The notes below the pieces were generated by a model that was given only the letters and a program-made list of their open reading frames with translations, ran no database searches and was not told the origin of the DNA. This document shows, one piece after another, positions 15,842 to 23,271 of a stretch of DNA of 64,000 nucleotides (position 1 is the first letter of the stretch; each line of letters opens with the position of its first letter). The position numbers were made by a program, and so were the translations under genes. The DNA lies in the NCBI GenBank assembly GCA_016187925.1, contig JACPIS010000001.1, forward strand, positions 186,001 through 250,000. Reading direction: 5' to 3'. Source of the DNA: Opitutia bacterium (GTDB lineage: Bacteria > Verrucomicrobiota > Verrucomicrobiia > Opitutales > Opitutaceae).

Positions 15842-15886
15842 GACTTTATCCGACCGCCTCCATTCAATCCCGCACCGTCTGCTTCC

Positions 15887-16369
15887 ATGAGCTCCCTCTC
15901 CCACGCCAATCCGACGCTCGCCGGGCGTGAACTTGTCATTACCCGGATCATCAACGCGCCGTGCCAGCGCGTCTACCAGACCTGGATCAGGCGCCTGCCG
16001 CAGTGGTGGGGACCGCACGGCATGAGCACGCCGGTCTGCGAGATGGATGTGCGTCCCGGCGGGGTATTCCGCACGGTGATGCGCGCACCCGACGGCACTG
16101 AGTACCCCACACGCGGTGTTTTTCTCGAGGTCGTGGAGAACGAGCGGATCGTGTTCACCGATGCCTTCGATCCCGGCTGGATGCCGCACCCGGATATTTT
16201 CTTCACCGCGATCATGACCTTCGAGGCTTTGCCCGGCAATCATACCGCATACACCGCCCGCGCCCTGCACTGGACCGTCGCCAACTGCGAACGGCACGAA
16301 CGCATGGGCTTCCAGCAGGGCTGGGGTGAGAGCTTCGACCGCCTCGTCACGCTCGTCACGCAGGGCTGA
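15887..16369 (+). CDS. SRPBCC/AHSA1 domain protein
   Basis: 160 residues. ELVITRIINAPCQRVYQTWI at the N-terminus, a WWGP motif (QWWGPHGMSTPVCEMDVRPGG), and the long C-terminal helix starting ERHERMGFQQGWGESFDRL mark the AHSA1 (activator of Hsp90 ATPase 1 homologue, START-like) family. In bacteria these are hydrophobic-ligand-binding proteins, often next to ECF sigma and DGPF genes. Ligand unknown. First gene after a promoter shared in form with the ECF42 operon, and followed 18 bases later by the DoxX-like gene. Confidence 0.9.
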   Translation: MSSLSHANPTLAGRELVITRIINAPCQRVYQTWIRRLPQWWGPHGMSTPVCEMDVRPGGVFRTVMRAPDGTEYPTRGVFLEVVENERIVFTDAFDPGWMPHPDIFFTAIMTFEALPGNHTAYTARALHWTVANCERHERMGFQQGWGESFDRLVTLVTQG

Positions 16370-16387
16370 CTCCTTCATCATCGTACC

Positions 16388-16825
16388 ATGAAACCCACGC
16401 AATACACCAACGGTGCCCCCGTCGCACCCTTCTCGCGCCGAATCCCCGCCATTGTCCGGATCCTGATGGGTCTCCCGTTGGTGGTCTTCGGCCTCAATCT
16501 CTTCCTCAACTTCATCCCGCCGCCCCCGACGCCGTTGCCGGCCGGAGCCGCGGCCTTCGCCGGGGCCCTCGCCCAGACCGGCTACATGATGCCGCTCATC
16601 GGTGTGACGCTGCTGATCGTCGGCGTGATGCTGCTCACCAACCGCTTCGTGCCGCTCGCCTTGGCGCTCTTCGCTCCCTTTATCCTCAACAGTGTGGCGT
16701 TCCACCTGTTTCTCGAGCGATCCGGGATGATCATGGCCGGGGTCTTCCTGATCATGGAGCTCTATCTGGCGTGGGTGTATCGGCGCGCGTACGCCTCGAT
16801 GCTCGCCGCCAAAGTCACGCTGTGA
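16388..16825 (+). CDS. DoxX-like integral membrane protein
   Basis: 145 residues with four hydrophobic segments: about 23-43 (IVRILMGLPLVVFGLNLFLNF), 66-84 (TGYMMPLIGVTLLIVGVML), 89-108 and 113-133. The pattern, with IRILMGLPLVVFGLNLFLNFIPPPP and GYMMPLIGVTLLIVGVMLL, is that of DoxX-like family proteins with four transmembrane helices. Function unclear; DoxX relatives are linked to redox or thiosulfate metabolism, which cannot be inferred here. Likely co-transcribed with the AHSA1 gene. Confidence 0.82.
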   Translation: MKPTQYTNGAPVAPFSRRIPAIVRILMGLPLVVFGLNLFLNFIPPPPTPLPAGAAAFAGALAQTGYMMPLIGVTLLIVGVMLLTNRFVPLALALFAPFILNSVAFHLFLERSGMIMAGVFLIMELYLAWVYRRAYASMLAAKVTL

Positions 16826-16899
16826 TCGCGTTCGGTCTCGTGCTCGCGGCCTTGGTCGTCCTCGCCGCGACGGATTCCACCGTCGCGGGATCGGATTGA
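16822..16899 (+). CDS. possible 25-residue membrane peptide
   Basis: A GTG that overlaps the DoxX-like stop codon (GTGA) opens a short frame coding IAFGLVLAALVVLAATDSTV and ending in GSD: one hydrophobic segment. The GTGA overlap is typical of translational coupling, but the frame is short enough to arise by chance. Confidence 0.25.
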   Translation: MIAFGLVLAALVVLAATDSTVAGSD

Positions 16900-16934
16900 G
16901 CCATGCGCCCTTCCTCCGAGCGCCGCGCCGGGTC

Positions 16935-16963
16935 GTCCCGGATTTCACCGGCTTGTTCGACAC
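16935..16963 (+). promoter_or_regulatory. weak ECF42-like promoter before the VOC gene at 17092
   Basis: GTCCCG at 16935-16940, 17 bases ending in TTGTT, then CGACAC at 16958-16963. The -10 resembles class B (GTTCGAC) but the -35 is off by a shift, and the distance to the ATG (128 bases) is long. The rest of the 266-base gap shows nothing else. Confidence 0.3.
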
Positions 16964-17091
16964 GGGCTCGTCATCCAGGACGCCCAGGACAGCGTCTGGC
17001 CGAGCATAAATCACTTACCGAGGCCGCGGCGAAACAATGACCGCGCCTCACCAACCACAACCACGCCAATGGAAGAACGGAGAATGACATC

Positions 17092-17619
17092 ATGACCCAG
17101 AAGACAAAATCGCCCCGAAGCCGCGCCGCGGCCAAGAGCAAATCCGCGTCGAAAACGCGCGCCGTCAAACCCATCCCGGAGGGCATGCATACCGTGTCAC
17201 CGCACTTGGTCTGCGCGGGTGCGGTCGACGCGATCGCCTTCTACAAAAAGGCGTTTGGCGCCGTGGAGTTGCTCCGGGTTCCCGGAGGCGGGCCGGGCAG
17301 GCTTTTGCACGCGGCTTTGCGCATCGGCGATTCGACGGTCATGCTCACCGACGAATTTCCTCAAATGGGCGCGCTCAGCCCGAAGACGCTCAAGGGCACG
17401 CCGGTGACCATTCATCTCTTCTTCGAGGACGTCGACCGGGCTTTCGCCCGCGCCATCAAGGCCGGTGCCGAGGTGGTCATGCCGCTGCAGGACATGTTCT
17501 GGGGTGATCGCTACGGCGTCCTGCGGGATCCGTTCGGTCACAGCTGGTCGTTGGCCACCCATCTCCGCGACCTCAGCCCCGGAGAGATCACCGCGGCGGC
17601 GAAGGCGGTGTGCGGCTGA
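17092..17619 (+). CDS. VOC family (PhnB/glyoxalase-like) protein
   Basis: 175 residues. A basic Lys/Arg/Ala/Ser-rich leader of about 28 residues (KSPRSRAAAKSKSASKTRAV) precedes a vicinal-oxygen-chelate domain of the PhnB type: HTVSPHLVCAGAVDAIAFYKKAFGA, GRLLHAALRIGDSTVMLTDE, FFEDVDRAFARAIKAGAEV and GDRYGVLRDPFGHSWSLATH. PhnB-like VOC proteins often lack clear enzymatic assignments; glyoxalase, dioxygenase or resistance roles are possible. The basic leader is unusual and resembles the tail of the RHH protein at 11281. Confidence 0.88.
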   Translation: MTQKTKSPRSRAAAKSKSASKTRAVKPIPEGMHTVSPHLVCAGAVDAIAFYKKAFGAVELLRVPGGGPGRLLHAALRIGDSTVMLTDEFPQMGALSPKTLKGTPVTIHLFFEDVDRAFARAIKAGAEVVMPLQDMFWGDRYGVLRDPFGHSWSLATHLRDLSPGEITAAAKAVCG

Positions 17620-17694
17620 CCAGCTCGTGCTGGCTGCCGTAATGATCCTCCGGTGGCTCCGACCGCAACCGTGGGCACGGAGGAAGACTGATCA

Positions 17695-17722
17695 CACCGC
17701 AAAGGCGAAGGCCTTTGCGGTG
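17695..17722. terminator. bidirectional terminator hairpin
   Basis: CACCGCAAAGGC at 17695-17706, tetraloop GAAG, GCCTTTGCGGTG at 17711-17722: a perfect 12-base stem between the convergent VOC gene (stop 17619) and the coiled-coil gene (stop 17740). No strong T-run on either side. Confidence 0.55.
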
Positions 17723-17739
17723 AAGCAGCAGGGCGCCGC

Positions 17740-17964
17740 TCACCCGTGGCGACTCTGCGCGGCGGAAAGCTGCTGACGGAAAGAGTTCTCGTCCTGCCGC
17801 GCGCTGCGCCTTAGGCGCTTGTTTCGGGTTTCGGCATCGGCCGTTTGCTTGGTGAGATCGGTGTTGGCGAGCGTAAGCTTGGCCGTGGCTTCGTTGGCGG
17901 TGAGAAGTTGTTGTTCCAATTCCAGGACGCGCTTCTCCAATTCGAGGATTCGTTGTTCGGACAT
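17740..17964 (-). CDS. short coiled-coil protein, SlyX-like
   Basis: 74 residues, almost wholly a heptad-repeat helix: EQRILELEKRVLELEQQLLT, followed by a charged, basic C-terminus. Length and position of the coiled coil resemble SlyX, but the conserved SlyX C-terminal pattern is not clear. Start ATG 17964. Could equally be an unrelated coiled-coil protein. Confidence 0.5.
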   Translation of the reverse strand: MSEQRILELEKRVLELEQQLLTANEATAKLTLANTDLTKQTADAETRNKRLRRSARQDENSFRQQLSAAQSRHG

Positions 17965-18051
17965 GCCTCACCGATATTCGCGAACCAGTGCGATAGCGAA
18001 CCCCAATCCGGCACATGCCCCGCTTCCCCCGGTAGCAACCGGCGACCGAAC

Positions 18052-18420
18052 TTAGCGGCCGAGCGCCTTGGCCCAGGCGTCCCGGCCGAAGCCCACGAGT
18101 CCGAACTCTTCGCCGAGCACAAACGGCCGCTTGACGAGCCGGCCGTCGCTGGCGAGCAGGGCAAGCGCACCCGCCTCGGATAATTTCGGCAGTTTCGCCG
18201 CCAGACCGCGCTCCCGGTACTGGATGCCGGAAGTGTTGAACAGCTTGCGCACGTGGCCGCCTTGGAACGCCAGCATCCGCCGCAATTCGGCGGTGGACGG
18301 CGGCTCGGTGTAGATCGGCTTCTCCGTGAACTTCACGTCGTGTGCGTGCAGCCATTTGACGGCATCGCGGCACGTGCTGCACTTGGCGTAGGTGTAGACG
18401 GTGCTGGGCGCGGAAGACAT
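18052..18420 (-). CDS. ArsC/Spx-family thioredoxin-fold protein
   Basis: 122 residues. VYTYAKCSTCRDAVKWLHAH has the CXXC at the N-terminal redox position of the ArsC/YffB/Spx family; KLFNTSGIQYRERGL and the basic LVKRPFVLGEEFGLVGF motif are typical of this fold. Many such proteins are annotated as arsenate reductase, but without ars neighbours (no arsR or arsB here) a role as a general thiol reductase or YffB-like protein is as likely. Confidence 0.85.
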   Translation of the reverse strand: MSSAPSTVYTYAKCSTCRDAVKWLHAHDVKFTEKPIYTEPPSTAELRRMLAFQGGHVRKLFNTSGIQYRERGLAAKLPKLSEAGALALLASDGRLVKRPFVLGEEFGLVGFGRDAWAKALGR

Positions 18421-18459
18421 GAGGGAAGGTGAGAAGAAAATCGAATTGTGGTGACCCGA

Positions 18460-19725
18460 TCATTCCGTGGCCGTGTAAATGATCTGACCAGCTCGCAATG
18501 TATAGCTCACTTGGGTAAGGATCCGTGTACCATCCGGAGGTGTTCCCTTGAGTACGACGAGGTCGGCGTCGGCGCCGACGGCAATGCACCCGCTGTGCGC
18601 CTCGCGTCCGAATTGTCGGGCGGGTGCGATGGTGAGCGTTTCCAGTAACTGCGGCAATGTCAGGCCTGCTTCGGATAGCAGCACGAATTCCCGTTTGAGA
18701 GCTGAATAGTCTGACAAGAATCCGACATCGGTGCCGAATATGATGCGTCCGCCGGCGGCCGCATAGCTTTTCACCTCCTCGACGATCCGACGGGAATTGT
18801 CCATGGGACCGAAAAGCGCAAGCGTGGGCACGAGCGCAACATGGGCGGCGGCCAGGCGCGAGACGACAGCCGAGGTCCAATTCTCCGGATCTTGAATCGT
18901 GTGCGCGAGAATGTCCACGTGTCCGGTCAGGGCGAGTTCGAGACCCGTGATGGTGGATGGGTGCGCGGCGACGGGTTTCCCGAGTCGATGTGCCTCCGAA
19001 ACGGCGGCGCGTACGATGGCGGGATCCATCGACTTCAGCACTATCCGCCCATCCACTCGCACACCGGTGACAAGGAAAAGCTTGATCAAATCCGCGCCCG
19101 CCGCGACATCGACATCGACCGCACGCACCGCCTCGTCCGCGGTGGCGGGCGTTGGAAGCAATTTGACGACTTCCGGTGGCAGCGTCTCGCTTACATAATA
19201 CGGGACGCCGTCCTTGGGATACAGCGGGAGACCGGCGGTGAGTATGCGGGGACCAGGCACCTCGCCACTCTCGATGCGGCGGCGGAGATCAAGGGTGTTG
19301 GCCAGCAGCGAGCCTGTATCGACGACGGAAGTGAAGCCCTGGCTGGTGAGCATCTGCGCGAGGTTGGCGGCGAGCTGAGCCGAGGGCTGCTGTGCCGCGT
19401 CGCTCCACTTCGGTTCGATGAAGTGGACATGGCAGTTCCAGAAACCGGCCACGACCGTGTGCCCGCGGACGTCGAGTATGTCCGCCCGGGACGGGATGCT
19501 TATCGCACTGCCCGGACCAACGGCGGCGATTTTGCCGTGTTCGACAATGATGACCCCGTCAACGATCGGTGGCGCGCTAGGTGCGGTGAGAATGGTCGCA
19601 CCGATCAAAGCCAGCGGTTTGGACGCGATTGGCTTTTCTTGGCGCGGTTGGGGCTCGCAACGCAGTTCGACGAGCGCCAGCAAAAACATGAGCGCAAGCG
19701 TCAGTCTTGGGTATCCGACAGGCAT
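18460..19725 (-). CDS. secreted amidohydrolase, imidazolonepropionase-like
   Basis: 421 residues with a hydrophobic leader (MPVGYPRLTLALMFLLALVE). GHTVVAGFWNCHVHF gives the HxH metal ligands, LIKLFLVTGVR the bridging Lys region, PVAAHPST and DILAHTIQ the two further His, and IIFGTDVGF the metal Asp. GAAIAVGADADLVVLKG-like C-terminus closes the composite beta domain. Metallo-dependent hydrolase of the imidazolonepropionase-related branch; substrate unknown, probably in the periplasm. The ATG at 19725 is chosen for the leader; upstream extension to 20043 overlaps the divergent gene. Confidence 0.85.
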   Translation of the reverse strand: MPVGYPRLTLALMFLLALVELRCEPQPRQEKPIASKPLALIGATILTAPSAPPIVDGVIIVEHGKIAAVGPGSAISIPSRADILDVRGHTVVAGFWNCHVHFIEPKWSDAAQQPSAQLAANLAQMLTSQGFTSVVDTGSLLANTLDLRRRIESGEVPGPRILTAGLPLYPKDGVPYYVSETLPPEVVKLLPTPATADEAVRAVDVDVAAGADLIKLFLVTGVRVDGRIVLKSMDPAIVRAAVSEAHRLGKPVAAHPSTITGLELALTGHVDILAHTIQDPENWTSAVVSRLAAAHVALVPTLALFGPMDNSRRIVEEVKSYAAAGGRIIFGTDVGFLSDYSALKREFVLLSEAGLTLPQLLETLTIAPARQFGREAHSGCIAVGADADLVVLKGTPPDGTRILTQVSYTLRAGQIIYTATE

Positions 19726-19754
19726 CTGGCTTTCCTGCGCGGCTGCGTCGGATG

Positions 19755-19785
19755 TGTCCAGCCAGTTCGGATATTTACCGACACA
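19755..19785. promoter_or_regulatory. copy of the GCCAGTT-n-GG-n-TATT element
   Basis: TCCAGCCAGTTCGGATATT followed by TACCGACACA. The sequence at 30677 (TCTAGCCAGTTAGGGTATT, then ACGACACA) is the same element with three changes. Here it lies between the divergent amidohydrolase (start 19725) and DUF6172 gene (start 19838). Confidence 0.45.
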
Positions 19786-19837
19786 GGTCCGGCTATTCGG
19801 ATTGTGTTGCCACGCGGCAGGGCAACGCTCACGCGCC

Positions 19838-20143
19838 ATGAAGAAAACCTTTCCTCTCCAGGCTCCCGGCAAGGACGACGCGCGCGTGCGCGACAAGATC
19901 CGGCACGAGGTGAACAAATACGTGCGGCGCTCGCAGCGGAAGACGCCGATGGAGGGATTCCGGGGTTGGGAGTTCGAGTGCAAGGTCGGCGCGAGCGAGT
20001 CGAACGCCGGACCGCGCGCGCTCAAGGAAATTGGCGGAGCCATCGATGCCGTGGCGCAGACCGGCTCGAATCAGGTCTATGTCGAGATCATCGCCAAACC
20101 CGCGCGCCATATCCCGGACCCGTTAGCCGGCGAGACGGATTGA
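19838..20143 (+). CDS. DUF6172 family protein
   Basis: 101 residues. MKKTFPLQAPGKDDARVRDKI, then EVNKYVRRSQRKTPMEGFRGWEFECKVG, matches a small conserved protein family (DUF6172 as I recall it) whose role is unknown. The C-terminal part GGAIDAVAQTGSNQVYVEII looks like a strand-helix-strand unit. ATG at 19838; the open frame upstream is antisense to the amidohydrolase. Confidence 0.75.
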   Translation: MKKTFPLQAPGKDDARVRDKIRHEVNKYVRRSQRKTPMEGFRGWEFECKVGASESNAGPRALKEIGGAIDAVAQTGSNQVYVEIIAKPARHIPDPLAGETD

Positions 20144-20178
20144 ACGGATCGCGGTGCGTGAGGGAAAGTGCGGGGAAC

Positions 20179-20207
20179 TGTCCGGAATGGGCCGGCTCGT
20201 TCGTTGT
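20179..20207 (+). promoter_or_regulatory. putative ECF42 promoter (class A) for VOC gene
   Basis: TGTCCG at 20179-20184, 17 bases ending in TCGTT, CGTTGT at 20202-20207, 43 bases before the ATG at 20251. The -10 half (TCGTTCGTTG) is identical to that at 15831-15840. Confidence 0.65.
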
Positions 20208-20250
20208 ATCTGACGAACATCCTTCATTAACCACGAAATTACTCCCACCC

Positions 20251-20688
20251 ATGTCCAAGATAACCCCGTTCCTCTGGTTCGACGGCCAAGCCCAGGAAGC
20301 CGCCCAATTCTACGCCTCGATCTTTAAAAAATCGCAGATTCTGAGCAGCAATCCCATGTCCGTGACGTTCGAGCTCGAGGGGCAGAGGTTCATGGCCTTG
20401 AACGGCGGGCCGATGTACAAATTCACGGAGGCCGTCTCTTTCTTTGTCAGCTGCAAGACGCAGCAGGAGGTGGATTACTTCTGGGAGAAGCTTTCCGCCG
20501 GCGGAACGGTTCAACGCTGCGGCTGGTTGAAGGATAAATTCGGCCTCTCGTGGCAGATCGTGCCCGAGGTGTTGGGCGAGCTGCTGGGTAGTGAGGATCC
20601 GGCCGTATCGGGTCGCGTGGTGCAGGCCATGCTTAAAATGACCAAGCTCGACATCGCGGGGCTGCAAGCCGCGGCCAAGGCGAAATGA
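20251..20688 (+). CDS. VOC family protein (PhnB/3-demethylubiquinone methyltransferase-like)
   Basis: 145 residues. SKITPFLWFDGQAQEAAQFY, then GQRFMALNGGPMYKFTEAVS, VDYFWEKLSAGGTVQRCGWL and KFGLSWQIVPEVLGELL define the PhnB-type VOC subfamily sometimes labelled 3-demethylubiquinone-9 3-methyltransferase domain. Function uncertain. Preceded by a class A ECF42-type promoter. Paralogue of the next gene, with the same block order and similar length. Confidence 0.9.
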   Translation: MSKITPFLWFDGQAQEAAQFYASIFKKSQILSSNPMSVTFELEGQRFMALNGGPMYKFTEAVSFFVSCKTQQEVDYFWEKLSAGGTVQRCGWLKDKFGLSWQIVPEVLGELLGSEDPAVSGRVVQAMLKMTKLDIAGLQAAAKAK

Positions 20689-20847
20689 CCAACCGCGCCC
20701 AAGGACGATCTCCTCGTACCAAGCCCGGCCGGGTCGACGCTGCGCCTGCAGGTTTTGCCGCTGTTCGGGTTCACTCCGTCGCGGGTGAGGTCGAGTTGCG
20801 CGCGACGATCTTGTCCCGGATAAGCCACGCCGTATGACTCCAGGTCC

Positions 20848-21333
20848 ATGCAAGACATAACCCCATTCCTTTGGTTCGCTACGCAGGCCGAACAGGCGGC
20901 CAAATTCTACGTCTCGGTCTTCAACAAATCGAAAATCCTCGGCGTAGCACGCTACCCGAAAGACGCTCCCGGACCGGCCGGCAGTGTCATGACGGTCAGG
21001 TTCCGGCTGCTGGGACAGGAGTTCACTGCGCTCAACGGCGGTTCGGTCTACAAGATCACGCCGGCCGTCTCGTTCGTCATCAACTGCAAGACGCAGAAGG
21101 AGGTCGACTACTACTGGCGCCGGTTGTCCGCCGGTGGGAAGAAGATCCAGTGCGGCTGGCTCGAGGACAAATTCGGCGTCTCCTGGCAAGTCGTGCCTGT
21201 CCAGCTCATCGAGCTCTGCACCGACCAGGATCCGGCCAAGGCCCAGCGCGTTTTCCAGACCATGCTCAAGATGGTCAAGCTCGACATCGCGAAACTGAAA
21301 AAGGCCGCCGCCGCAACGGAACCCCGGCGATGA
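20848..21333 (+). CDS. VOC family protein, paralogue of the preceding gene
   Basis: 161 residues. QDITPFLWFATQAEQAAKFY, LLGQEFTALNGGSVYKITPA, VDYYWRRLSAGGKKIQCGWL and KFGVSWQVVPVQLIELC repeat the pattern of the gene at 20251 with an extra loop (KDAPGPAGSV). A local duplication is likely, separated by 159 bases. No class A promoter with the exact spacing precedes it. Its stop overlaps the next start (ATGA). Confidence 0.9.
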   Translation: MQDITPFLWFATQAEQAAKFYVSVFNKSKILGVARYPKDAPGPAGSVMTVRFRLLGQEFTALNGGSVYKITPAVSFVINCKTQKEVDYYWRRLSAGGKKIQCGWLEDKFGVSWQVVPVQLIELCTDQDPAKAQRVFQTMLKMVKLDIAKLKKAAAATEPRR

Positions 21334-21749
21334 CCCCGGCTCCCTACAGCAAACGGCGCAGTGTCGGCGCGGTCCTGGCGGGCTTTGTCGTCATTCTGAT
21401 CTTCTCCACTGCGATCGACGTCGGGTTGCACCTGACGGCCGTATTCCCGCCTCCCGGGCAGGCGATGTCCGACGGCCTTTGGCTGCTGGCGATCTCGTAT
21501 CGGCTCGTGCTCGGTGTGGTGGGAAGCTACGTCGCGGCACGTTTGACTCCGGCGCGACCGATGCCCCACGCGCTGGCGCTGGGTTTTCTCGGTCTAGCGA
21601 TCTGCGTCGCCGGTGCCGTCGTGGCGTGGAACCGGGGCCCCGGCTTCGGTCCGCACTGGTTTCACTTCGGGCTCATCGCCAGCACGCTGCCGAGCGCTTG
21701 GCTTGGCGGCCGGCTTCAGTTAACACGGTCGGCCAACCCCGCCGTGTGA
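21330..21749 (+). CDS. integral membrane protein of unknown function
   Basis: 139 residues with about four hydrophobic segments: 11-32 (VGAVLAGFVVILIFSTAID), 47-66 (GLWLLAISYRLVLGVVGSYV), 78-97 (LALGFLGLAICVAGAVVAW) and a weaker 107-122. The start overlaps the VOC stop (ATGA) and the next gene starts 1 base after its stop, so it is part of a coupled run VOC-membrane protein-AlkD-DGPF. No named family recognised. Confidence 0.75.
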   Translation: MTPAPYSKRRSVGAVLAGFVVILIFSTAIDVGLHLTAVFPPPGQAMSDGLWLLAISYRLVLGVVGSYVAARLTPARPMPHALALGFLGLAICVAGAVVAWNRGPGFGPHWFHFGLIASTLPSAWLGGRLQLTRSANPAV

Positions 21750-21750
21750 C

Positions 21751-22452
21751 ATGAGAAAACCTCCCGCCCAACCGCTGCGAACGCCTGCGCAGCTCAAGCA
21801 GGCCGTGCAGACGGCGCTGGCGGAACTGAAACGCCTCAGCAGCCCAAAGGTGCGCGACGGGATGGCGCGCTACGGCATCCCGTCGCACAACGCCTGGGGA
21901 GTGGGGGTCGGCCAGGTGCAGAAACTCGGCAAGCAACTCGGCCGCGATCAGGATCTGGCCGAGGCACTCTGGGACACCGGCATCTACGAGGCGCGCCTGC
22001 TGGCCTCGTTCGTGGGTGATCCGACGCGACTCACCCCTGCGGCGATGGAGCGCTGGTGCCGCGATTTCGACAGCTGGGCGATCGTGGACACCGTCTGCTT
22101 CAAGCTCTACGACCAAAGTCCGCATGCGTGGAAGAAGATCGGCCCGTGGTCCAAAAAAAGGGGGGAGTTTCAAAAACGCGCGGGTTTCGTGCTGCTGGCC
22201 TGCCTGGCGGCGCACTCGGACAATGTGCCCGACGAGGCCTTTCTCCGTTATTTTCCCTTGATCGAGTGGGGCGCCACGGACGAGCGCAACTTCGTGAAGA
22301 AAGGAGTGAGCTGGGCGCTGCGCATGATCGGGCTGCAAAGTCCCCGGCTGCGCGCCGCCGCCACCGTGCTTGCCCGGCGGCTGGCATCGTCGGAGAATCC
22401 CGCGGCCCGCTGGGTGGGCAAGGATGCGCTCCGACAATTTGCCAGACGCTGA
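21751..22452 (+). CDS. DNA alkylation repair protein, AlkD-like HEAT-repeat glycosylase
   Basis: 233 residues. The pattern SSPKVRDGMARYGIPSHNAWGVGVGQ, then AEALWDTGIYEARLLASFVGD, WCRDFDSWAIVDTVCFKLY and WALRMIGLQSPRLRAAATVL is that of the AlkD family of HEAT-like repeat proteins. AlkD excises bulky or cationic alkylpurines. The Trp and Asp in FDSWAIVD correspond to the active-site helix region. In the same run as the VOC and DGPF genes. Confidence 0.88.
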   Translation: MRKPPAQPLRTPAQLKQAVQTALAELKRLSSPKVRDGMARYGIPSHNAWGVGVGQVQKLGKQLGRDQDLAEALWDTGIYEARLLASFVGDPTRLTPAAMERWCRDFDSWAIVDTVCFKLYDQSPHAWKKIGPWSKKRGEFQKRAGFVLLACLAAHSDNVPDEAFLRYFPLIEWGATDERNFVKKGVSWALRMIGLQSPRLRAAATVLARRLASSENPAARWVGKDALRQFARR

Positions 22453-22470
22453 CTCCCCACTGCCACTGCC

Positions 22471-22863
22471 ATGAACTCTTCCTTTCTGCTGATTTTTCGC
22501 GATTCCAATCCCGGAATTTATCGGACACTCACACCGGAGCGACGCCAGCGGCTCGTCCAGGAATGGAACGCCTGGTATGACGACCTCGCGGCACAGGGCA
22601 AAGTGCAGCAGGGCCACCCGCTGGAGCCGGGCGGTCGCGTGGTTTCCGGGCCGCGGGGCGAGGTCGTGACTGATGGTCCTTACGCCGAGGCCAAGGAAGC
22701 GGTGGGTGGATACTTTTTCCTGCAGGTCGCGGATCTCGACGAAGCCACGGCGATCGCCAAGCACTGTCCGAGTCTGCCGCTGGGCCTCAGCGTCGAGGTG
22801 CGTCCAGTCGCCGAATTCAGTCCGACCCTGCGCGAATTGCGCGGGCGCCCGGCCAAGGCCTGA
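22471..22863 (+). CDS. DGPF/YCII-related domain protein (without its own ECF)
   Basis: 130 residues. NSSFLLIFRDSNPGIYRTLT and the signature VTDGPYAEAKEAVGGY mark it as the same family as the genes at 15189 and 25368. It is the last gene of the plus-strand run from 20848 and 18 bases after AlkD. It is most like the 15189 copy in its N-terminal block (RQxLVxxWNAW). No promoter-like motif precedes it. Confidence 0.88.
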   Translation: MNSSFLLIFRDSNPGIYRTLTPERRQRLVQEWNAWYDDLAAQGKVQQGHPLEPGGRVVSGPRGEVVTDGPYAEAKEAVGGYFFLQVADLDEATAIAKHCPSLPLGLSVEVRPVAEFSPTLRELRGRPAKA

Positions 22864-22878
22864 GGCCGCAGGTTGGCC

Positions 22879-22989
22879 GCGGGCTTTCTTCACAAAGCAG
22901 GCATTGAGCGCGATGCCGATGTCGCCGATCGTGCCGTCGGCTTCGTGATCGCGGCCGACGCGGTGGATGTTCTTGGCGTTCGGAACGGC
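22879..22989 (-). pseudogene. remnant of a yjdM/phnA gene (C-terminal end only)
   Basis: Minus-strand translation reads NAKNIHRVGRDHEADGTIGD then IGIALNACFVKKA, matching AKNIRLVDGDHEIDCKIDG / IGIALKACFVKKA of the intact YjdM at 25902. The N-terminal two thirds, including the zinc ribbon, are missing: upstream in the same frame is the stop of the next minus-strand gene. The original stop is lost and the frame runs on. A dead partial duplicate. Confidence 0.7.
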
Positions 22990-23010
22990 ATATTGTGCCG
23001 GCGAGCGCGC

Positions 23011-23271
23011 TCATCGTCGTCGGACGAGGCGCCGTACCGCTCCGAACGCGAGCCAAGCGAGCGCCGCCACGCAAACAACGAGCAGACCGAGGCGCAAAAC
23101 CTGGGCGACGGGCAGCGACACGCCGACGCCGGTAGCGAGCGCGATGTAGCCGGCGAGGCAGAGCGGACATTTCGGAATCAGGGCCAACCCGACGCTTGGC
23201 ACGAGCCAGCGCAGCGCGCGCCGTATCCGGTTGCCCGGTTCCGGTTGCGGACTCTCGACGTCAGGAGGCAT
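23011..23271 (-). CDS. small membrane protein with CPLC motif
   Basis: 86 residues. After a short hydrophilic start it has VPSVGLALIPKCPLCLAGYI and VAQVLRLGLLVVCVAALAWL as two membrane segments and a basic tail (VRRLVRRR). The CPLC motif at the membrane edge suggests metal or redox binding. Its start overlaps the DUF899 stop by 11 bases, so it is translated from the same message. No family name recognised; MerC-like proteins are a remote comparison. Confidence 0.7.
   Translation of the reverse strand: MPPDVESPQPEPGNRIRRALRWLVPSVGLALIPKCPLCLAGYIALATGVGVSLPVAQVLRLGLLVVCVAALAWLAFGAVRRLVRRR

Noticed and set aside
19755-19784. A TGTCCA-CGACAC pair before DUF6172
   Set aside because: Spacer is 18, not 17, and the GTT before the -10 is missing; the stretch is better explained as the GCCAGTT-TATT element.
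20828-20850. A TGTCCC-N17-TGAC sequence before the second VOC gene
   Set aside because: Lacks the GTTCG(T/A) -10 core that all other ECF42-like sites share and would put the -10 too close to the start codon.
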